DNA from: Ceratorhiza oryzae-sativae
Taxonomy: Eukaryota > Basidiomycota > Agaricomycetes > Cantharellales > Ceratobasidiaceae
Assembly: GCA_030998015.1 (NCBI GenBank)
Contig: JARWMV010000240.1
Coordinates: forward strand, 1,364,001 to 1,428,000
Direction of reading: 5' to 3'
DNA: 64,000 nt
Under the pieces are notes generated by a model that searched no databases, was not told where the DNA came from, and saw only the letters and a program-made list of their open reading frames with translations. A program made the translations under genes and the position numbers. Shown here piece by piece: positions 25,901-39,022 of the stretch (positions are counted from its first letter, which is position 1; every line of letters starts with the position of its first letter).

Positions 25901-28900
25901 ACCGATCGTTGACGCTATGCCTATCTCAGTTGATGCTCAAGTCGGCCATGTCCTCGTTCATAACACCGTTCTCGATAATCTCAAGGCCCAAGGCAAAACC
26001 GTGCTTCTCGTTACCCATGATCTTCACTTTATCCCGGCTGTGGACAATGCCTATAGTCTGTCTCGTGCGTCCAAAGCACACTATGGCCAGAAGGACGATG
26101 AGGATCCTGAGATAACAGTGTTGAACGAGATCATGGGCTGCCGGTAGTCCAGCGCGTATAGTCCGTTATCCGATGTTATCCATTTATCTACCCTTTCAAT
26201 ATGTATATAAACCATTGTATTCGTCTATAGTATAATGGCAACTCAGCCAAATCATCCGTATCATGTGAACAGTCCCAAGCGCCAGCAACCGCTTCCCACG
26301 CGCTAAGAAGCTATTGTTCATATAGAAGTAATATTCACTTCTACAAACTGGATATCTTGTGTTGCCCGGCCAATATTCTTCGCTCACATCTGAGGAAAGG
26401 CTGAATGATGTCGCACGGATTGCGGAGCGGGGTACATGAGGCTCTAATGCGTGCAGGACAGTCGTTCTCAAGGCTAATTAGGAAGTTTGAATGCGGAGAG
26501 GAACTGAAGCAAGGGGTGGAACCTGTTGTTCAGGAAGGCGTCAGGGACAAAGATGTCCGAGAGCAGCTGGCGAAGGTCCTTGGAATAAAGGACACCGCAG
26601 TGGGTAGGTTGAAAACCAAACTCATTCAAGCCAAGAAACGAACGACTGGCTCCGTGGATTGGAGTGGTAAGTATTCTCGAAGAACTGATTGCTTTCTTAT
26701 TCTAAGAGCGGCATAGTATATGGCCGTCATTTTTCGTCTCCAAATAGCCTCCCAATGATCCGGTAGTGCTCATAGGAAATTTGTTGCCCCAAGGTTGATA
26801 CGCTGTGAACGATTACTGGCGCGTTTGGTGGCGAAAAGAGTAGGTTTAACACATTTTTCTACAGTAATTGATTCTCATTCATTGATTTATAGCACTTTCA
26901 ATCAATCGCCTGGCATTCACATGGTTGGGTAGGCCGCGCTCGGTTTGGGTAATGCACTATTTGCACTTGATATGTTCGTCATTTTCATTGCCGTTGGTGG
27001 ATCTTGACCAACAAACTTACCCACGGGCATTGCGTTATGTGGCTTAGCCTCTGAGTCTTCGGAACATTTGCATCGTCAGCCGCTGAATGGGATATTCCAC
27101 GCTTCAATACGTTCAGCCTTCAATGTTCTGTAAATGAGGTGCTGAGGCACACATTAGATGTTATTGTTTGATACAACTGTGCGACGATTTTCTCGGAATA
27201 CCATCGCTTTCCCGACACATTTCCTCAGCCTGTTGGTCATATACTGAGCATATTCGTAAAAGATATCGATACTGAGTAGCATGCGTTTTCAAGAGGGACG
27301 CCCACCGAACTCGTTTCAGCCGTGGACAACTTGCTCTCAGATTCAATTTGAGTGTGTGAGCCATGTAAACTCACTCAGAACTCCGCGATACTGGTAAAAG
27401 TTCCACCAGACATCTACACAACGGGTCAGCCTGTTGCTGGTGTGGCCATAATTACGACCTAAGAGTACTATTTTAGTAGGTGGAAGTCTAAATGATCGAA
27501 CCGACGCTAACCCGGATTCCTTTGGACAGTCGCCGTGATCACCGTGATACTCGTTCTTTGTCAATAGTATGCAAATTTTTATAGCGCAAGTGCCCGCAAG
27601 ATCAAGCGACTCGGTACGTGTGCTTACGCAATTTAGGCGTCAGCCCTGACTACCTTCAAAGAGACGTCAGCCTCCGCAGCCTCTTGTACTCGCACTTTTC
27701 CGAGTCCTCGACTAGGATTGCAACAATCAGGGCATAAAGTGCAATCAGCCATTTTTCAATTGATAACCAGTACTAGATGGATCTTGAAAATAGGCCTAGT
27801 GTTTAATGACAGGTAAGGGCCTGCAAAATCAATAGATTCAGCCGCTAAATAAACGCATATAGCCAACCAAAGATGACTTGCCATCCGACTCGACTGTCTT
27901 GTTTTGCTTATTGTGTTCGCCGTGGCCATTACATCGGTTGTAGGAGTAAACGAAGTTTCCCCAGCAGAAATTGGTTTAGTGCTCGTGAGTATTCCGTTCA
28001 TAGACCCTTCGGTTTGATTTCCGTGTTGAATGCGCCATGCCAGTCCATATTGGCCAGCGTAGTGCAGATTATGGGTGAGTTAGAGTTCAAATTTCATACT
28101 GAAAGCCCCTCTGACCACGCAATGTAGGCTTCATGGCAAGGCAGTCTGCGGAGGGTGAGGCATACGCATCTTTCCCGATATTCCGAGCCTTGCCGGCTGC
28201 CACCCAGTCGAGAACTACATGAAGTCAGTCGAAAGACGTAACCCGGCTTCCCCTTCAGCCCAGGATTCTGCACTAAACCCTGTATAGTACTGTAATACAC
28301 CAGCTCTGGTGAGGTACCCCAGGAAGAGCCATACGTCGTGCCGCCTTACACGCCGCCAACAACGTGGCCAACTGCCGGGGCGATCGAGCTCCAAGATCTC
28401 GTCATGACCTATCAGCCGGAACTTCCACCTGTACCGTGTGGTGTCTCGCTCCATGTGCGTGGAAGAGAGAATATTGGCATCGCTGGACGTACAGGGGCTG
28501 GTGAGTGAGAGTGAATGCCGGCAATTGCGACCACATGCTGATGAACGTCTCTGGCCGGCTCCAGGTAAAACTTCGTTGATGACAGCCCTATTCCACATTG
28601 TCCAGATTACTTCCTCGTCGATTCGGATCGACGGGCTCGACATCGCTGATATGGGTCTTAGCTCTTTGCGTACCGACATTGCGATCATCCCTCAGGAGGC
28701 GGGGATCTTTTCTGGTATGTTTGTCTTTGTTCCATAACTCATTCGACGCTGAGCTGATCCTTTACGGGGGCGATGCGGTCCAATATGGATCCGTTTGATG
28801 AGTATGACGACGCCACATTACACGATGCACTGAGGCGCTCACATCTGCTTAGAGACGTATCGAAGCAAGGAACCTCGCCACTTAGTCTTGTCTCGCCGAT

Positions 28901-29349
28901 CACGGCGGAAGGAGGAAACCTGAGTGTGGGTCAACACACGCGTCGTTCGTTGGTTCGTGTACTGGTCAAGCAGGCTAAGATACTGGTGCTGGACGAAGGT
29001 AGGTCCATAACCGGTGTGACATGTAGAGTCGAGGCTGAAGGGCTTGTCAGTGCAGCTACTGCGAGCGTAGACCTGGAGACAGGGGCAAAGATATAGTCAA
29101 TAATCAAAACCGATTTTGCGGACCGCACGATTACGATTTTGTGCATCGCTCATAAGTTGAGTTTGTGGAACTAAGTTTTCTGAGCTCAGGGCCGATCTGT
29201 CAGATATACATCGACTGCGCACGGTCATTAGCTACGACTGTATTACGGAGCTTAGCGCGCCAGCTGAACTGTATGCGTACCCTGGCGGGATGTTTAGATG
29301 CGTGTGCGAACAGAGTGCGATCGACACGGACGAGATCGGCCGAGCCTAG
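22996..29349 (+). pseudogene. Decayed duplicate of the ABCC transporter
   Basis: Colinear with the ABC gene at 12394-18325 over its whole length, starting with an exon ahead of YQLWMHS-like sequence. NBD2 is still readable (GRTGAG, IRIDGLDIADMGLSSLRT, NLSVGQ, ILVLDE). Decay is extensive: many frame breaks in both transmembrane domains, a 307-bp MITE in the linker before NBD1, loss of about 25 bp just after the NBD1 Walker A lysine (near 25390), a damaged signature (LLGGQK then a stop near 25745), and scrambled text around 29180-29260. Upstream homology begins near 22770, so the duplicated unit included the promoter. Unlike the one-base breaks elsewhere, this damage is too varied to be sequencing error. 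Confidence 0.85.
24791..25097. mobile_element. 307-bp MITE in the ABC pseudogene
   Basis: Compared with the intact ABC gene, foreign sequence begins TTGAAGCGAAGC and ends CATTCGTTCAA. These ends are imperfect terminal inverted repeats (TTGAA-CGAA). The insert is bracketed by the 9-bp direct repeat CAACCCCTG at 24782-24790 and 25098-25106. A 9-bp TSD suggests a Mutator-like origin; there is no coding capacity. Confidence 0.75.
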
Positions 29350-29617
29350 TTTGGCCGAACAGCCATATCCCTTTCTCCTTGATATAATACGAATAATTAT
29401 GACTTGTACAGTATGTGACCGCAATAATGAGGTGACCGTGATAAGTTATACGTTGTATACTGCGTGATGGTAAGAAATAGTGCTTACATGCGTATGCTGT
29501 TTTACAAGATTCACCCATTCTTGACTCTCGATCGTGCAGTTTAACCGTAGACAGGCACACCATTTCAGTTCATTCAAGCTCTAAACCTAGGGGCAATACA
29601 CTAGATTGCACACAGTT

Positions 29618-32600
29618 TTACAGTTCTCCAACCTTCTTGATCCCCGCAACCACACGTTCGTTTCGCCTCCAAAACTCTACGACAATCTCGGCCAGTCGCT
29701 CTGGGTTGTCCTATACAAGGAGAAAGACAGATGAAAAACATTCATCAATCAACCGAGGAGTGATAATCTTTGCCACCAGCTCCAAAATAGGAGAACGCCT
29801 TGCGGCGGCTCAAACCATGAAGATCCAAGAAGATTCGAGAAGATCCAAGGTTCACTTGGTCGAACAAAGCAGAATGACAGCTGTCAATTTGTGTGCTACG
29901 CCATCTTGCACACAGAGTTGATGAACGTCACAAGGTCCCCGCAATTTAGGCAGCGCCACTCCCAATCGCCGCGTGGCGTTTTGAATTGCGGACCTCCCAA
30001 CTTTGACAGCTCTGCCCGTATCCAGCCGCGTCGACCGAAATGAACTGCACAACTCACCTCGTGCAACATATGTCCGACATCGGGCACAACCACCATTTGG
30101 AATTTGCCTTGCATCTGACCGATCATGAGCGTCTTGTCCAGTCTGTCCGTGCCTGCCAACACAAGCAGTCGGGCCGTCCGCGCAGCGAGAAACGATTCCG
30201 AGAGACCTTGGAACCAGCCTAGGTCCGGTGTCAGAACGGGCTTACAGTGCTCAACAACCTTGTAAAAAACAAAACAAAACAAGGGACTCAACTAGTCCAA
30301 TATGGGCTCGTGTTCTTGAGTGGCGTTCTCCATTTCCAGGCTGGACTCTCCCCGTCTTTGGCCGGTACGAAGAGGGACGGGACTGAGATCCGTGCAGATG
30401 TCGGATTCCGGATCGTGTTGTTCTTTAGGCTACCCAGAACGGAGCGGATCGAGCGGAGCGGGCGGGAATATGGGGGAACAAATGGACAGTCAGGGAACAG
30501 GCTAAAGTGAATACCTGAAGATCGCGAAGAGAAGAGACACATACTGCCATTCGATCGCCTCTTCGACAGACCCAAATCCGTCCGGTCTCGATTCGAGAAG
30601 TTTATGCATATGCGGTAGCGCTTCCACTGCTGAGCCTAGAGAACACACAGTCAAACAAACCATGTGGGATGTGGATCAGCATAAAGGGGAAAGTACAAGA
30701 ACGAGTGAAATGCGTGGGCAGGGATGAGAAAAGGGGCGAAACGTGGCGAATAGATGAAAGAGTGCCGGAACGTGGTCGGTCGTGAGCGAAGTTGTTCCGA
30801 ACATATGAAACTGGGCGAGGAATAAACGTGCAGTGGTATAGGAACAAAGGTAAAATTAGGGGGCCTCCGGTATAGCATCCCCGGTAGGTGAGGCGCAAGG
30901 TTCGCTGACAAAATTGCGCCTAGCATCGGAAAGGGGTGTTGTACGCTATGAACTTGTATTGAGATGGAGGTTTGCGTGGGATAGTCTATGTCGGCTCGGC
31001 AACAAGCGTCGGTCCGTAAACTTGGTGGGTACAAGCGGCAAGGTCTTGCAAGAAGCCCCAAAAGTGAATATATGAAAGAAAATCGCAATCTCGTAAAACG
31101 AGGCTGTCGGGCATCCCGGGCAACCACATCGCCCAATAATCTGAGCGTAAGCTCGGGACACCCCACACAACGACCCGGAAACCAGTGTCCCAATAGATAA
31201 GAAACGATCAGGATGACAAGAGCACGAACCTTCGACTACGTCCAGCACCGCGACCCCCGCCACGCGGTATCCATTTTGTTGGAGCTTGGGACAGGCGTGT
31301 ACAACGGCTGTACCGCCCATACTGTGGCCGAGAAGCTGGGGGGTGTCAGCGTGGGTTGATACATAAGTAGGCTGATGAAGCCAGGTGTAAGGTGATGCGC
31401 GGGAGATTCACAATAGTATCCTCAGGGTGCGATGATTAGAAGCATCAAGTCAGGACGGACGGGGCCGTAAGATGCCGGGAAGGGGGTGGTGTTTAGAGAA
31501 AGGTCCGAAAGTGGAAGTATAGGGGAGAGCGAAGCAGAGGCACGTGGAGCGGACCAACAAGAGGCTGAAAGGACGAGGGCGAGACTTGACATCGAAATGA
31601 AATGAATCACGGTTGAGATCAAGCGGGGATTTGCTGATGTAGAATAGGCCATGGATCATGGATCATACGACCTCGAATGACGTGATTCCAGCCGAGTGAA
31701 ATGAAATCGATGCAAGGATGGGGAAATAAGAGAATAGGACGTACAACAAATGAGGGTGCATCCGCCGGATCTGGAAACACTGTGCTGAGAAGGTTGACCA
31801 TGTCCGACGCTATGACAGATAGATCAAGATTCTCGTTGGGATGCTGGGATGTCGTCTTTCCTGTGTCATTCCGAGTTAAAATACGCAAGTGATTGGATAG
31901 GGTGATGGAAGAATGTATGAGACAAGATTAAGGTTAAGTGCAGGTCGCATGACTAGGAGCGACAAGCGTAGGCTGGCCAAAGGGGAAATGTGTAGGGTGG
32001 TGAATGATGTAGGCAACCAAGGGACATACCATGCGCCCTCGCATCATAGATCAAATTCCCAGTTCATTCTCGCTCTGCTCCGCGACAGCCTTGGCGAAAC
32101 AGGCAAAGCTGAGACTTGAGTAGCCTGCGCCGTGATGGCATACCAGAACCGTTCCTGTTGACCGATGCGATGTGAGTCAAAGATCCAAGGCCAAAAGGGT
32201 CAATAGGACGGTGGGCAAACAGAGCAAGGGTGACGAAGATCTTGACGCCTGGCACACAACGCCACAAGGGTTGGAAAACGTACCTTGCCGCCCAGTGGCG
32301 ACGGGTGGCGTGTAGTATACTCTCATATCCAAATCCGACGCGGGTACCAGCACCTGCATTGCTTGGGAGAGATAGGCCGACGCGGATATTGGCGAATAAT
32401 CCGCCGTTGGCCCCGGTCTGGCCACGGTGCGTCGAGCTGGAGTAGGTGTCGTTCTATACAATTGATTAATTGATCCGGGGATCTCGATATGGTTGAGCGC
32501 ACCCGATGCGGAGAGGGGGCAAGTCGCCCAGACCGTCTTCCTCGTCTTCCTCGTCCTGCTCAGCGTCGTCCGGAAACGCCCACGGTGCGCGGGCCTGGAC

Positions 32601-32735
32601 CGGGGGCGCCTGGTTGCCCGGGAGCGCTGCCAGACGCGCGTTCATCGCCGAGCGCTGCAACGCCGACATGGGATCGGGGTTCTTCTGAGTCGGGGGCGAG
32701 GCTGAAGATGGTGGTCGACCGGACAATCCGGACAT
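29618..32735 (-). CDS. PPE1: Protein phosphatase methylesterase 1 (PME-1/PPE1)
   Basis: An alpha/beta hydrolase that removes the C-terminal methyl ester from the PP2A catalytic subunit. It starts MSGLSGRPPSSAS at 32735; the N-terminal exon has the MSALQRSAMNARLA segment and an acidic run. Further exons carry VCHHGAGYSSLSFACFAK (about 32130), DARAHG then KTTSQHPNENLDL (about 31850), the nucleophile elbow LLGHSMGGTAVVHACPK (about 31330), RPDGFGSVEEAIEW (about 30570), TIRNPTSARISVPS (about 30400), LAGTDRLDKTLMIGQMQGKF with the catalytic Asp, and PDVGHMLHE with the catalytic His. The last exon ends EIVVEFWRRNERV...KKVGEL before TAA 29618-29620. Two introns are unusually long (about 30640-31230 and 29702-30060). 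One frame break at about 32050 looks like a lost T in a T run. Confidence 0.9.
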
Positions 32736-32823
32736 CACGTCGGGACCCTGGCCGGCGCTTATCCAGGTGCGCTTAAATGAAACCACCACCGGCTCCGCAG
32801 CGACCATCTGTCCAGGCTTGACC
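32736..32823. promoter_or_regulatory. Very short divergent promoter region
   Basis: Only 88 bp separate the PPE1 start codon (minus) from the start codon of methyltransferase B (plus), so their 5' UTRs or promoters must overlap. No TATA box was identified. Confidence 0.5.
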
Positions 32824-34354
32824 ATGGCCCGCCCGTACTATGACCAAGACACAGAGGCCATCGTATACCTCGTCACCCCCAAGGCGGACGACGACGACGA
32901 CGGCGACGACCCCCACGGGCCATACATTGACTCGGACATGGACACCATATCCAGTGCGAGTACAGCTCGAACCGCGAGCACTATCACTTCTGACGAGATT
33001 GGAGGTACGCAACACGAGTCAGAATGTTTTTTTTACGGCGAATTTACCATTTTTCTGGAAGACTACTTTCGTGAAGCGCACGGCCGACTCTATCCGATGG
33101 ACGAAAATCTGCCACTGACGTATCCAGCAGATGAGCTCGAGCTGAGGCGTCACCAAATACACCACGTCGTGCTCAAGGCACTATTGCATGGAAACTATGT
33201 CGGCCCAGTTCAGCATGTGCTTCGACCGAGAGCGGATGGAAGAAGGCCGAGGATATTGCATATCCGAACTTGTGACGGGACTTGGTTAGCCCTATTTTTC
33301 TCTGCGGTTGTAGCTCCGACAACTAATATCGACCAATGCACTTTGTACCCCCTCCATTGCTCATTGTTCACAGGGCACAAGAAATGGCTACCGAGTTTCC
33401 CCACTGCGACATTACCTCTGTCGATATCGTCCCGATCACTGCGCACGTACCCAGACCAAACATCGTCTTTGAAGTCTACGACCTCTATGCAGGAGTAGCC
33501 GAAGAGGACGAGAGCTTTGACTTTATATTCTGTCGACACACTCAGTTGGCTGTAAGTGTTTTTTCACCCCCCATCGCTCTCTCCTGCAGTGCGCAGTTTG
33601 ATTGCAACTGGGCCTAGACTCGTCATGTGACGGATATCAGACTGCCCACCCCCGAACCGGGTTAGAACATAAAACCAGAACGACCATTTGACCCCATTTT
33701 ACGTAGGTCAAAGAATACGATCGTCTCCTCTTCGATCTCCACCGCGTCTTGCGCCCGGGAGGTCTTCTCTGCATCTCCGAAGTGGAAAACCGTCTGTACG
33801 AGGTCGACCAGCCACCATACAACACCTATGCCTATAAGAATTTCCCGAACGCTTGTCGTGGCTCGAATTTATGCGCAATGCAGTCGCGAACCAAGGCATC
33901 GATCTCGAGGCAATTTATCATATCGGAGACTGGATGAGGCCGGGAAGTGACTGGTGGAGGCGGGTAGGAGAAAAGTATCAGTGCGTCCATTTTTCCCCCC
34001 CTCAGCTGGCGAGCTGTCGTTAAAGGTGGACCAGGATCCCAGTCGACGTGGTTGCCCGAGCCTCGAGCGGGATCCAGCCGATGAATTCGCAAATAGTGCT
34101 CATGCCCACGGGAGGTTGGCACCCGGATCCGGCAGTTGCACAAGTCGGGTCCCTCACGTCCCGACTGTGGCAGCTGTCATTTAGACAACTCGAGGGCGCC
34201 ATGGCCGAGAGCGGAATGTCCGAGGAAGAGGCAATTCGGGTGTGCAAGGCTGTCATTGACGACTTTGCAGACGGCGACGGGATGGGCATTCCAGTGTTTG
34301 GTCAAGTATTATATGTGGTGGGGTTTCAAACCTGGCGGGGAGGCCAAGGGCTAG
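32824..34354 (+). CDS. LaeA-like SAM methyltransferase, paralogue B
   Basis: Starts [17 protein letters not shown], with an Asp-rich run, then SDEIGG. Following exons encode [52 protein letters not shown], then [19 protein letters not shown] and [21 protein letters not shown], ending [16 protein letters not shown]. The layout and intron positions equal paralogues A, C and D. Two apparent single-base changes (a loss near 33862 and a gain near 34301) break the frame; the restored stop is TAG 34352-34354. Motif I reads RTCDG rather than GxGxG. It is the first of a three-gene tandem array. Confidence 0.7.
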
Positions 34355-34861
34355 TTGTTGTACATTTGCTTTTCGTTTCTTTCCTCGGATCGAAGTTCGA
34401 CCCAGTATACACATTTATTATTTACATATATCCTATAAATGGCATCCATCTTTGTAATCAGTCTGGCCGATCCCGGTTTACGCTCATGGATGAAATCAAG
34501 CACACAGCGATTTGACTTTTTCTGGGTCAGGGACATTTATGGTCATAACCCAGGAACCAACTTTGAGGAACGTGTCAGGGTCCAAGTGCCATCCCCACAT
34601 AGACCTGTCACAAACAGGCTCCAAACGGTTAGGTCATAACCTAGCATATGCACCCTGTCAAAAAAAAAGGTGCCAAAGCCACTAGGGCAAATCCAAGCCG
34701 GGATCAGCTGATCCCACGTGTTCATTTACGAATGTAACAAAGCATATTGCCAAGGGTATGGTTCTTGACTTGAGGAGAGGTTACCGCCATCTCGAGCGCG
34801 TCGTATCTACCTCGATGAAGCGACCACCATACCTCCATTTCTGACTTGATACTACTTGACA

Positions 34862-36413
34862 ATGGCTCGTCCGTACTATGATGAAGAGACACAGGGCTTG
34901 GTGTACCTTGTTACCCCTTGCGTGGACGACGGCACGGACGTGTACCATGGACCGTACGACGACTCGGATATGGATACTCTGTCGAGCGCGAGTACGGCTC
35001 GGACCGCGAGTACGATCACGTCTGATGAGATTGGCGGTATGTCCTACCGATCCTTCTTATATATAATATATATTTCACAACGGATTTACTCTCTTTTTTT
35101 TTTTTCCTCGTAGACTACTTTCGTGAAGCACATGGCCGACTGTATCCGATGGATGAGAATCTCCCGCTGACGTATCCAGCAGACGAGATCGAGCTGAAAC
35201 GGCACCAGATACACCACGTCGTGCTCAAGGCTCTGTTACACGGAAACTATGTCGGCCCAGTTCAGCACGTGCTCCGACCCCGAGAGGACGGACGGAGGCC
35301 GAGGATACTGGATATCCGAACCTGCGATGGGAGTTGGTAAGGGCATTTGGTGTGGGACGGCGGCTGAGAAAATAGTGGTGACCTGACTTGCATCTCTCTC
35401 TCTCTCTCTCCGTAGGGCACAAGAAATGGCGACCGAGTTTCCTCATTGTGATATAACGTCTGTCGACATCGTGCCCATGAAAAAGCAGGTGCCCAGGCCA
35501 AATATCGCCTTTGAAGTTTACGATCTCTACGCAGGTGTGGCCGAGGAGGATGAAAGCTTTGACTATATATCATGTCGACATGTGCACATGGCAGTGAGTT
35601 TGTTTCCCGTAGTCAACTCCTGTGACATCGGGACGCCGTCTGGTTGCAACTCGGCCGACAACGACGGCCGGGAGGCTGTGTGACGGGTGTCATGACGCTC
35701 AGATTTTAATTGCGGCGTCGACGATTGAACTATCCCTTTTCTCTTTCGCAGGTTAGAGAATACGACAGGCTCATCTTTGATCTTCACCGCGTCCTACGCC
35801 CCGGAGGCCTAATCTTCATTGGTGAAGTCGAAAACTGGCTATACGAAGTCGACCACCCGCCATATACGACTTCTGCATACAAAAGCTTTCCCCACACGTG
35901 CCATGGGCTCAAGCTGATGCGCAAAGCGTCACGAACCAGGGCGTGGATCTCAAGGCGATATATCAGATAGGGGACTGGATGAAGCCGAAGAGCGAGTGGT
36001 GGGCTCAGGTTGGGGAAAAATATCAGTGCGTCTCTTTTGTTTTCTTCTTTTTTTCTTTTTGCTCGGTTGAGGCTTAGGCTGAGGAGTGGCCTAGAATACC
36101 GACCGAGATAGTGACTCGAGCTTCGATAGGAATCGAATCGATGAATTCGCAAGTCGTGCTTATGCCGACAGGAGGCTGGCACCCTGATCCGGCCGTCGCG
36201 CGAGTTGGGTCCTTGACAAGTTATCTATGGCAGCTTGCGTGGACCCAGCTGGATGGAGCGTTGGCTGAGAGCGAGCTGAGCGAAGAAGAGGCGAAACGTG
36301 TATGCAAGGCGGTCATTGATGAGCTGATAGACGCAAACGAAAGGGGTATCCCATGTTTAGTCAAATATTTCATGTGGTGGGGGTTCAAGCCGGGCAATGA
36401 GGTAAAACGCTAG
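34862..36413 (+). CDS. LaeA-like SAM methyltransferase, paralogue C
   Basis: ATG at 34862 opens MARPYYDEETQGLVYLV; later exons give [71 protein letters not shown] and ARVGSLTSYLWQLAW, ending [16 protein letters not shown]. Introns sit at the same places as in A, B and D, one of them behind a long T/TC tract. A single-base loss near 35929 breaks the frame in the fourth exon. The altered motif I is conserved. The substrate is unknown. Confidence 0.7.
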
Positions 36414-37027
36414 AGCGGATTTGTGACTGCTGGATTTTGTTGGGATAGTATGGTGAAGGCACTCGGGGGCAGACATTTGGATTGGATGGGTATTCCAAGT
36501 CGGGTGTAGTTTAACAAATAATGTTCGTAGGCCGCATTGAGGGGTACAGCAATGGGAGCGATGTATGCTAACAAATACACACCATTGAAGCTTAGCAAAT
36601 CAGGAGCATACATCGTCTGAACTTGAAACAAGCTTAGAGCAAGAAGCAAGGGTCCAATAAGCATCCGGGGTAGATCCCCGCATCACGACGTAAACACCTC
36701 GAGTGTACAGTGGAGATGTAGAATGTGAGTTAGTATAACATGGGCTTCTGCTACCTGTCCCTGAGAAGAAGCGACCTTCACGGAATCGGGACTTTGGCAT
36801 CAGTCTGCCACGTGTTGGTTTCTAAATTGTAACAAACCTTAAACAGAAGGTGTGTACCCTGACCTGAGCACTAGGAGCCTGTCAAATAGTATGTTTTGAT
36901 TTCGCAGGGTTTCTCTAGCTGTGGAACTACCGGCCCGATCTTATTTGGTCTAATTTGGAAACGTAATTGCGTCGACTTAAATGGAGCAACCACCGCCCCA
37001 GCCGCTCTCGCTTCCGACTTTTCGACT
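36414..37027. other. Spacer between methyltransferases C and D
   Basis: No gene recognised. The last bases before D (gagcaaccaccgcc) resemble those before C (gaagcgaccaccat), a remnant of the tandem duplication. Confidence 0.35.
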
Positions 37028-38516
37028 ATGGCTCAGCCTTGCTATGATGAGGAGACTGAGGGCTTGGTTTATCGAATTATTCCTGGAGTAGACGAAGATG
37101 ACGATGGCGTGCACCACGGCCCATACAACGACTCGGATATGGAGACCATTTCGACCGTGAGCACGGCACGGACGGCGAGTACGATCACATCTGACCAGAT
37201 TGGAGGTGTGTTCCCAAGTTGTTCAATTCACAAATTCTCACGAGTTTCTTTGGTAGAGTACTTTCGTGAAGCACATGGCCGTATATATCCTATCGACGAG
37301 AACCTACCCCTGACGTATCCAGCCGACGAAGTTGAGCTGAGGCGGCACCAAATGCAACATGTTGTGCTCAAGGCGCTGCTGCATGGAAACTACATCGGAC
37401 CTGTGCAGCATGTCCTTAGACCACGAGCAGACGGGAGAAGGCCGAGAATACTGGATATCCGGACGTGCTGTGGAACGTGGTTAGTTTTGTCACTTGCCTA
37501 TACCTGCTGATCTTTGATATCGAATGGGGCTTGCCAAAACATTTTCCTTGACCCATTACGTATAGGGCTCAAGAAATGGCTACCGAGTTTCCCCATTGCG
37601 ATATCACCTCGGTTGATATTGTGCCCATTACATCCCATGCACCTCGCCCAAATATTGTCTTTGAGGTATACGACCTGTACGCTGGCGTGGCCGAGGAGGA
37701 CGAAAGCTTTGACTACATATCATGCAGCATGTGCAGTTAGCCGTAAGTCATTCTGGTGCCGCTTTCGCATTTCTTGAACCCGATTCGATCGATGGGGCGG
37801 TTTGCGATGAACCCCAATCCTCCGGTTTTGATTAATCGTGAAAGTTGAGTGTTGACATTATTTTGCCCTTGTAGGTAAAAGAATACGACCGCCTGCTCTT
37901 TGATCTCCACCGCGTCCTACGTCCAGGTGGCCTCATCTGTATCGGCGAAGTCGAAAACTACTTGTATGACGTTGACAATCCACCCTATACCACACTGCAT
38001 ACAAAACATTTCCCCATGTTTGCCACGGAATCGAACTTGTGCGCAACTCGATCGCAAAACAGGGGGTGGACCTCGAAGCAATTTATCACGTTGGAGAATG
38101 GATGAGGCCAAAGAGCGAGTGGTGGGGGCGGGTTGGGGATAAGTACCAGTACGTTGTCTCACTATCATTCGAGAATGAGGCAGCTAACGAATGCCCAGAA
38201 TCTCAGCAGACGTAGTAGCACGAGCCTCAAGCGGCATTTACCCCATGAACTCTCAAATAGTGCTCATGCCCACCGGAGGGTGGCACCCAGATCCAGCCGT
38301 AGCCCAGGTGGGGTCAATCACTAGTCGGCTCTGGCAGTTTGCCTGGAGACAGTTGGATGGGGCAATACCTGAAAGTGGTTTGACCCGGGAGGAAGCCAAA
38401 CGAGCTTGCCAGGCTTGTATCGATGAATTCACAAAGGCGAATGAACTAGGGACTCCGTCACTGTCAAGTACTGGATGTGGTGGGGGTTCAAGGCTGGGAG
38501 TAATGTGGCAAAGTAG
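37028..38516 (+). CDS. LaeA-like SAM methyltransferase, paralogue D
   Basis: Starts MAQPCYDEETEGLVYRI at 37028. Exons encode [70 protein letters not shown] and [21 protein letters not shown]. Three apparent one-base losses (near 37727, 38000 and 38462) break the frame; with them restored the protein ends in WMWWGFKAGSNVAK at TAG 38514-38516. Motif I is RTCCG, even further from GxGxG than in its neighbours. It is the last host gene before the transposon nest. Confidence 0.68.
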
Positions 38517-39022
38517 CTTTGAGATGTGGTTTCAAGCCATATAAATGTGAGGGAGCATTTGTATTATATATGTATTTCAAAACATGGCATTGACTGGAAA
38601 CTGTTGAGGATTAGGTTGCCAAGACTGCTCTGCTGGGCTATCTGTGTTGAACTTGGCAGTGCATTGTCAAGCTTGGTCAGAACCAACCTCAGGAAAAACC
38701 TGAGGAGTAATGAAAACAGGGGAAATAACACCTTATAGTTAAAGGTAATGACATGTTATTTCAAGCCATTACCCTTGTACAAGATGTGATTACAGGTAAC
38801 CACCCCATGTTTTTCCCCCTGCTTTTCATTACCCCCTATTACCCCTGATTATCCCTAATTATCCCCACCAGATTTTGCTCAGAGCTGTGCTGTTGGACAG
38901 GATCCAGAGTCCCATGAATTGGGGCAGACAACCACACACCAGAAACTGTTTTCAGAATATAGACAAGGCTGCAACATGAATAAAACAACAGACCCACAGA
39001 GCATGTCTGCATCCAGAAAACC
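38517..39022. other. Low-complexity junction before the transposon nest
   Basis: No gene recognised. It holds repeated ATTACCC/TAACC-like text (38740-38870) and ends with aaacc, one half of a target-site duplication whose partner (as ggttt) lies at 54661-54665. Confidence 0.4.
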
